This document shows positions 61,293-64,000 of a stretch of 64,000 nt of DNA, one piece after another. Origin of the DNA: an uncultured Eubacterium sp. (GTDB lineage Bacteria; Bacillota; Clostridia; Lachnospirales; Lachnospiraceae). Made by a program: the position numbers and the translations under genes. The DNA is taken from NCBI GenBank assembly GCA_934351445.1, contig CAKRIZ010000001.1:62001-126000 (forward strand). Direction: 5' to 3'. Position 1 is the stretch's first letter, and the number at the start of each line of letters is the position of its first letter. The notes under the pieces were generated by a model, which did not search any database, had not been told where the DNA came from, and saw nothing but the letters and a program-made list of their open reading frames with translations.

Positions 61293-62237
61293 TTATAGTT
61301 CAATTGTTTCTATGATTTTTTTCAAAGCATCCGCTGATTCCTTAAGCTTTAATGCTTCCTCACCATTTAAATTAACCGGTATGTCTGACTCGACACCATC
61401 TGCGCCTACAATAGCCGGCATACTTAACGCTACTCCGTCAATGTCATATACACCATGAATCATGTGTGATACCGGAAGTATTGATTTCTCGTCTCTCATA
61501 ATCACTTCGCAGATTCTTTTTACAGACATTGCTATTCCATAGTATGTCGCATGCTTTTTATTTATAATTTCATAAGCGCTATTCTTGACTGCTGCCGCTA
61601 TTTCTGCCGTGTTTTCCTTGTGCTTGTAATGTCCCCGCATTTCACACATTTCGCTTAACGGAACACCCGATACGTTAGCGGATGACCATGCTACGACTTC
61701 ACTGTCGCCATGTTCGCCTACTATGAATGCATGGACGCTCCTGCTATCCACAGCTAAATGCTCACCCAGCTTATATCTTAACCTGGCACTATCTAACACT
61801 GTACCCGAACCGATCACCCGTTTTTCAGGAAGTCCTGACAGCTTTACGGCTACCTGCGTCAGAATATCTACCGGATTTGCAACTACAAGCAGGATACCGG
61901 CAAAATTTCTCTTTGCTATTTCAGGAATAATTGACTTAAATATTGCTACATTTTTATTTACTAGATCAAGCCTTGTCTCTCCCGGTTTCTGTCCTGCTCC
62001 GGCAGATATGATAACAATTGCAGCATCGGCCACGTCATCATAATCTCCGGCATATATTTTCATCGGACTTGCAAATGGAATACCATGACTGATATCCATC
62101 GCTTCTCCCTCTGCCTTGTTCTTATCTGCATCTATAAGGACAATCTCCGTAAACAATCCACTCTGCATTAAAGCAAATACAGATGCAGAACCGACAAAGC
62201 CACAGCCTATCATGACTGCTTTTTTTGAATGAATCAT
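61293..62237 (-). CDS. ldh: L-lactate dehydrogenase
   Basis: A 314-residue NAD-dependent LDH. The Rossmann motif is IGCGFVGSASVFAL, SAGAGQKPGETRLDL is the coenzyme loop with the catalytic loop Arg (GETR), VANPVDI follows, GTVLDSARLRYKL carries the substrate Arg region, and VGEHGDSEV holds the catalytic His. It regenerates NAD+ from pyruvate. Its place inside a PerR operon is unusual. The nearest good ribosome site (AAGGAGATGAG) is about 22 nt from the ATG, so translation may be weak or use an upstream non-ATG start. A 14 bp direct repeat straddles the stop codon. Confidence 0.94.
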   Translation of the reverse strand: MIHSKKAVMIGCGFVGSASVFALMQSGLFTEIVLIDADKNKAEGEAMDISHGIPFASPMKIYAGDYDDVADAAIVIISAGAGQKPGETRLDLVNKNVAIFKSIIPEIAKRNFAGILLVVANPVDILTQVAVKLSGLPEKRVIGSGTVLDSARLRYKLGEHLAVDSRSVHAFIVGEHGDSEVVAWSSANVSGVPLSEMCEMRGHYKHKENTAEIAAAVKNSAYEIINKKHATYYGIAMSVKRICEVIMRDEKSILPVSHMIHGVYDIDGVALSMPAIVGADGVESDIPVNLNGEEALKLKESADALKKIIETIEL

Positions 62238-62264
62238 CTGCTTCTTCGTAATAATCTCATCTCC

Positions 62265-62807
62265 TTAATAATTCTCTGCATGTACTTCAAAATAGCTCTG
62301 CGGATGGTTACATACCGGACATACCTCGGGAGCCTTTGGTCCTACCACAATATGTCCACAGTTGCGGCATTCCCATACCTTCACTTCACTCTTTTCAAAC
62401 ACCTGCGCAGTTTCGATATTCTTCAGAAGTGCACGATATCTCTCCTCATGGTGCTTCTCGATCTCTCCTACTGCCCTAAATTTCTCTGCAAGTTCGGGGA
62501 ATCCCTCTTCCTCCGCGGTTTTCGCAAATCCATCATACATATCTGTCCACTCATAATTTTCGCCTTCAGCAGCAGCTGCCAGATTTTCCTTTGTATCACC
62601 GATTCCCGCTAATTCCTTGAACCACATTTTAGCATGTTCTTTCTCGTTGTCTGCGGTCTTTAAAAATAATGCTGACATCTGCTCATAGCCTTCCTTTTTT
62701 GCTACAGAAGCAAAATAGGTATACTTATTTCTTGCCTGGGACTCTCCTGCAAATGCCTCCTGCAGATTTTTCTCTGTCTGCGTTCCTGCGTATTTGTTTG
62801 CTGTCAT
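62265..62807 (-). CDS. rbr: Rubrerythrin
   Basis: A 180-residue peroxide reductase. The ferritin-like domain (about residues 1-140) has [16 protein letters not shown] and a second ExxH ([14 protein letters not shown]). The C-terminal rubredoxin domain has [24 protein letters not shown]. It removes H2O2 with electrons from NADH via the rubredoxin/flavoprotein encoded upstream. GGAGGAAGAATAA precedes the ATG. Confidence 0.96.
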   Translation of the reverse strand: MTANKYAGTQTEKNLQEAFAGESQARNKYTYFASVAKKEGYEQMSALFLKTADNEKEHAKMWFKELAGIGDTKENLAAAAEGENYEWTDMYDGFAKTAEEEGFPELAEKFRAVGEIEKHHEERYRALLKNIETAQVFEKSEVKVWECRNCGHIVVGPKAPEVCPVCNHPQSYFEVHAENY

Positions 62808-62837
62808 TTATTCTTCCTCCATTTCCTTTACTTGATC

Positions 62838-62864
62838 GTGACTGTTCCGTACCCTCACAGTCAC
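62838..62864 (-). other. Shared stem-loop between hrb and rbr
   Basis: On the minus strand GTGACTGT GAGGGTACGGA ACAGTCAC, a perfect 8 bp stem with an 11 nt loop. It spans the hrb stop codon and lies about 30 bp before the rbr ATG. A copy with the same loop but altered stem precedes hemerythrin. Confidence 0.6.
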
Positions 62865-63478
62865 ACTTTTTCAAAATCTGATGCCGGGTGCTTACATACC
62901 GGACATATAAAATCTTCCGGTAGCTCTTCGCCTGCATACTCATATCCACATATTCTGCAGCGCCATACGTTCTGACCATTCTCCGTTTTTTTAACTTCTT
63001 CTCGCTTAGGCTTAATATGATTATGGTAATAATCATATGTGACAGAAGGGACATCACTCAGGACTTCCATATCGGTGATCTCACCGATAAACATCGTATG
63101 CGAACCTAGATCTTCTGTTTTATGAACTGTTACAGAAATGTATGCATTCGTACCATCTGTAATATAATAAATACCATTTGTACCCCTGTCACACTTTTCA
63201 AATGTTTCAAACTTATTGATATCCCTTCCTGATTGAAAGCCAAAATGCTTAAATATTTCAAACGGTGCATTCTGACCCAGAATTGATACCGTGAATTTTC
63301 CGGTTCTTTGGATCATATCGTGCGTGTAATTTGCTTTGTTCACGCAGATACTTAGCTGGTTTGGTTCTGAAGCCGCCTGAATTGCTGTATTAATAATACA
63401 TCCATTGTCTTTTTCTCCTTCTCTGGCAGTCAGTACAAACAATCCATAACTCAGCTTATACATTGCTTTCTCGTCCAT
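62861..63478 (-). CDS. hrb: Flavin reductase-rubredoxin fusion (high molecular weight rubredoxin)
   Basis: A 205-residue protein with an N-terminal FMN-binding flavin-reductase domain (about residues 1-155; KLSYGLFVLTAREGEKDNGCIINTAIQ) and a C-terminal rubredoxin domain (CRICGYEYAGEELPEDFICPVCKHP). It passes electrons from NAD(P)H oxidoreductases to rubrerythrin or desulfoferrodoxin. It overlaps the end of perR by 23 bp, with GGAGGAACAAA before its ATG, so the two are coupled. Confidence 0.93.
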   Translation of the reverse strand: MDEKAMYKLSYGLFVLTAREGEKDNGCIINTAIQAASEPNQLSICVNKANYTHDMIQRTGKFTVSILGQNAPFEIFKHFGFQSGRDINKFETFEKCDRGTNGIYYITDGTNAYISVTVHKTEDLGSHTMFIGEITDMEVLSDVPSVTYDYYHNHIKPKREEVKKTENGQNVWRCRICGYEYAGEELPEDFICPVCKHPASDFEKV

Positions 63479-63878
63479 TTTGTTCCTCCTTTACCTTCTC
63501 CCTGCATGCGGGGCAAATGCCTTTAAACAAAATATCATAATCTAGAAATTTCATTCCATGCGTGCTATGAATTCTTTCCAGCAAGTCCGGTATTTCATCC
63601 ATATCCACATCATACACCCCACCGCATATTTCACATCTGACATGATAGTGATTTTTTAATGTACAATCGAACCTGTTCGGTCCATCCGGGACTTCAACCT
63701 TCCTTAAAGCACCTTCTTCTACCAATATATCAAGATTTCTATATACAGTTCCTTTTCCGATTGTAGGATATGCTTCTTTTATAAATTCATACACTTCATT
63801 TGCTGTCACATGCCTTTTCATCTCGTATATAGCATTTCGTACCAGCTCTTTCTGGATGGTGTTTCTTCTACTTCTCAT
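63456..63878 (-). CDS. perR: PerR-type Fur family regulator
   Basis: A 140-residue metal-dependent repressor. The winged helix contains TANEVYEFIKEAYPTIGKGTVYRNLDILVEEG. PerR regulatory metal ligands can be mapped: H23, D71, H77, H79 and D90 (the last is Asp as in PerR, not Glu as in Fur). The structural zinc site is C82-x2-C85 and a later CPAC pair. It probably senses peroxide and represses the operon that it heads (hrb, rbr, ldh, dfx, hemerythrin). GGAGAATGA precedes the ATG. Confidence 0.93.
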   Translation of the reverse strand: MRSRRNTIQKELVRNAIYEMKRHVTANEVYEFIKEAYPTIGKGTVYRNLDILVEEGALRKVEVPDGPNRFDCTLKNHYHVRCEICGGVYDVDMDEIPDLLERIHSTHGMKFLDYDILFKGICPACREKVKEEQNGRESNV

Positions 63879-63895
63879 TCATTCTCCTTATCAGG

Positions 63896-63967
63896 ATTAA
63901 TTCTTAATAAGGATTATATACGATTTTTTGTCTATTGTCAATAAAAATAGTAATAATTCTCATTATT
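63896..63967 (-). promoter_or_regulatory. perR promoter with candidate operator repeats
   Basis: On the minus strand: perfect TTGACA (63936-63941), a 17 bp spacer, and perfect TATAAT (63913-63918). Two inverted repeats flank it: AATAAT-tctc-ATTATT (63952-63967), upstream of the -35, and ATTAA-ttc-TTAAT (63896-63908), after the -10. Either could bind PerR. Confidence 0.65.
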
Positions 63968-64000
63968 GCAATCAACAGCAATGTTTTTTTCTTTACACAA

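Noticed and set aside
1..64000. CRISPR array, prophage, integron or complete insertion sequence
   Set aside because: No regularly spaced repeats, transposase, integrase or phage structural genes were seen on either strand.

Overview
The window is a dense, mostly minus-strand stretch of an anaerobic low-GC Gram-positive chromosome. It is most likely from a member of the Lachnospiraceae (Clostridia). The reasons are the Rnf complex (order rnfCDGEAB), the Asp23/FakA/RecG, YtfI/YtfJ, cmk-ispH-S1 and alr-mazF neighbourhoods, a sodium-pump decarboxylase operon, desulfoferrodoxin/rubrerythrin/hemerythrin oxygen defence, and strong Shine-Dalgarno sequences. This assignment rests on gene content and order only. 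I see no rRNA, tRNA, CRISPR array, intact insertion sequence or prophage.

Layout. 1-9.2 kb: partial recG, fakA, asp23; divergent rpmB; a small membrane protein; ytfJ-ytfI; a NUDIX hydrolase; a class B PBP with its FtsW/RodA partner. 9.2-16.1 kb: U32 peptidase, zapA, ruvB, ruvA, Gx transporter, NusG-domain-II protein, miaB, DUF896. 16.4-23.7 kb: apbE, pdaA and the whole rnf operon, i.e. a flavin-based redox locus (ApbE attaches the FMN that RnfD and RnfG need). 23.9-32.3 kb: YprB-like nuclease, cheR, S1 protein, ispH, cmk, HI0933-type flavoprotein, RpiR regulator, L,D-transpeptidase. 32.5-37.7 kb: a five-gene sodium-pump decarboxylase operon with two different carboxyltransferases. 37.8-46.4 kb: dacF-type carboxypeptidase, xpt, a zinc-ribbon/chitobiase-domain protein, folD, ftsK/spoIIIE, uppP, tepA. 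46.6-59 kb: glgA, a zinc-ribbon protein, yebC, corC-like protein, mazF, alr, nnrD/E, a coiled-coil protein, rex, an ABC-F ATPase, icd. 59-60.4 kb: small accessory proteins of unknown function, including a 73-residue protein with 14 cysteines. 60.4-63.9 kb: a PerR-headed oxidative-stress operon (perR, hrb, rbr, ldh, dfx, hemerythrin).

How the genes work together. Rnf (ferredoxin:NAD+ oxidoreductase, ion-pumping), the biotin-dependent decarboxylase (sodium-pumping) and Rex (NADH/NAD+ sensor) point to fermentative metabolism with ion-gradient energy coupling. Cell-wall genes (PBP/FtsW, PdaA, L,D-transpeptidase, DacF, UppP, Alr) are scattered through the window. YtfJ/YtfI, PdaA and SpoIIIE-type FtsK suggest a spore-forming lineage.

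Non-coding structure. I could place several sigma-A type promoters with 16-17 bp spacers, a candidate Rex operator inside the rex promoter, and intrinsic terminators. Two non-coding elements stand out. One is a palindrome (core TGATAGGAATTTCCTATCA) found three times, each directly after the T-tract of a terminator. The other is a stem-loop with a nearly invariant 11-nt loop just upstream of both rubrerythrin and hemerythrin.
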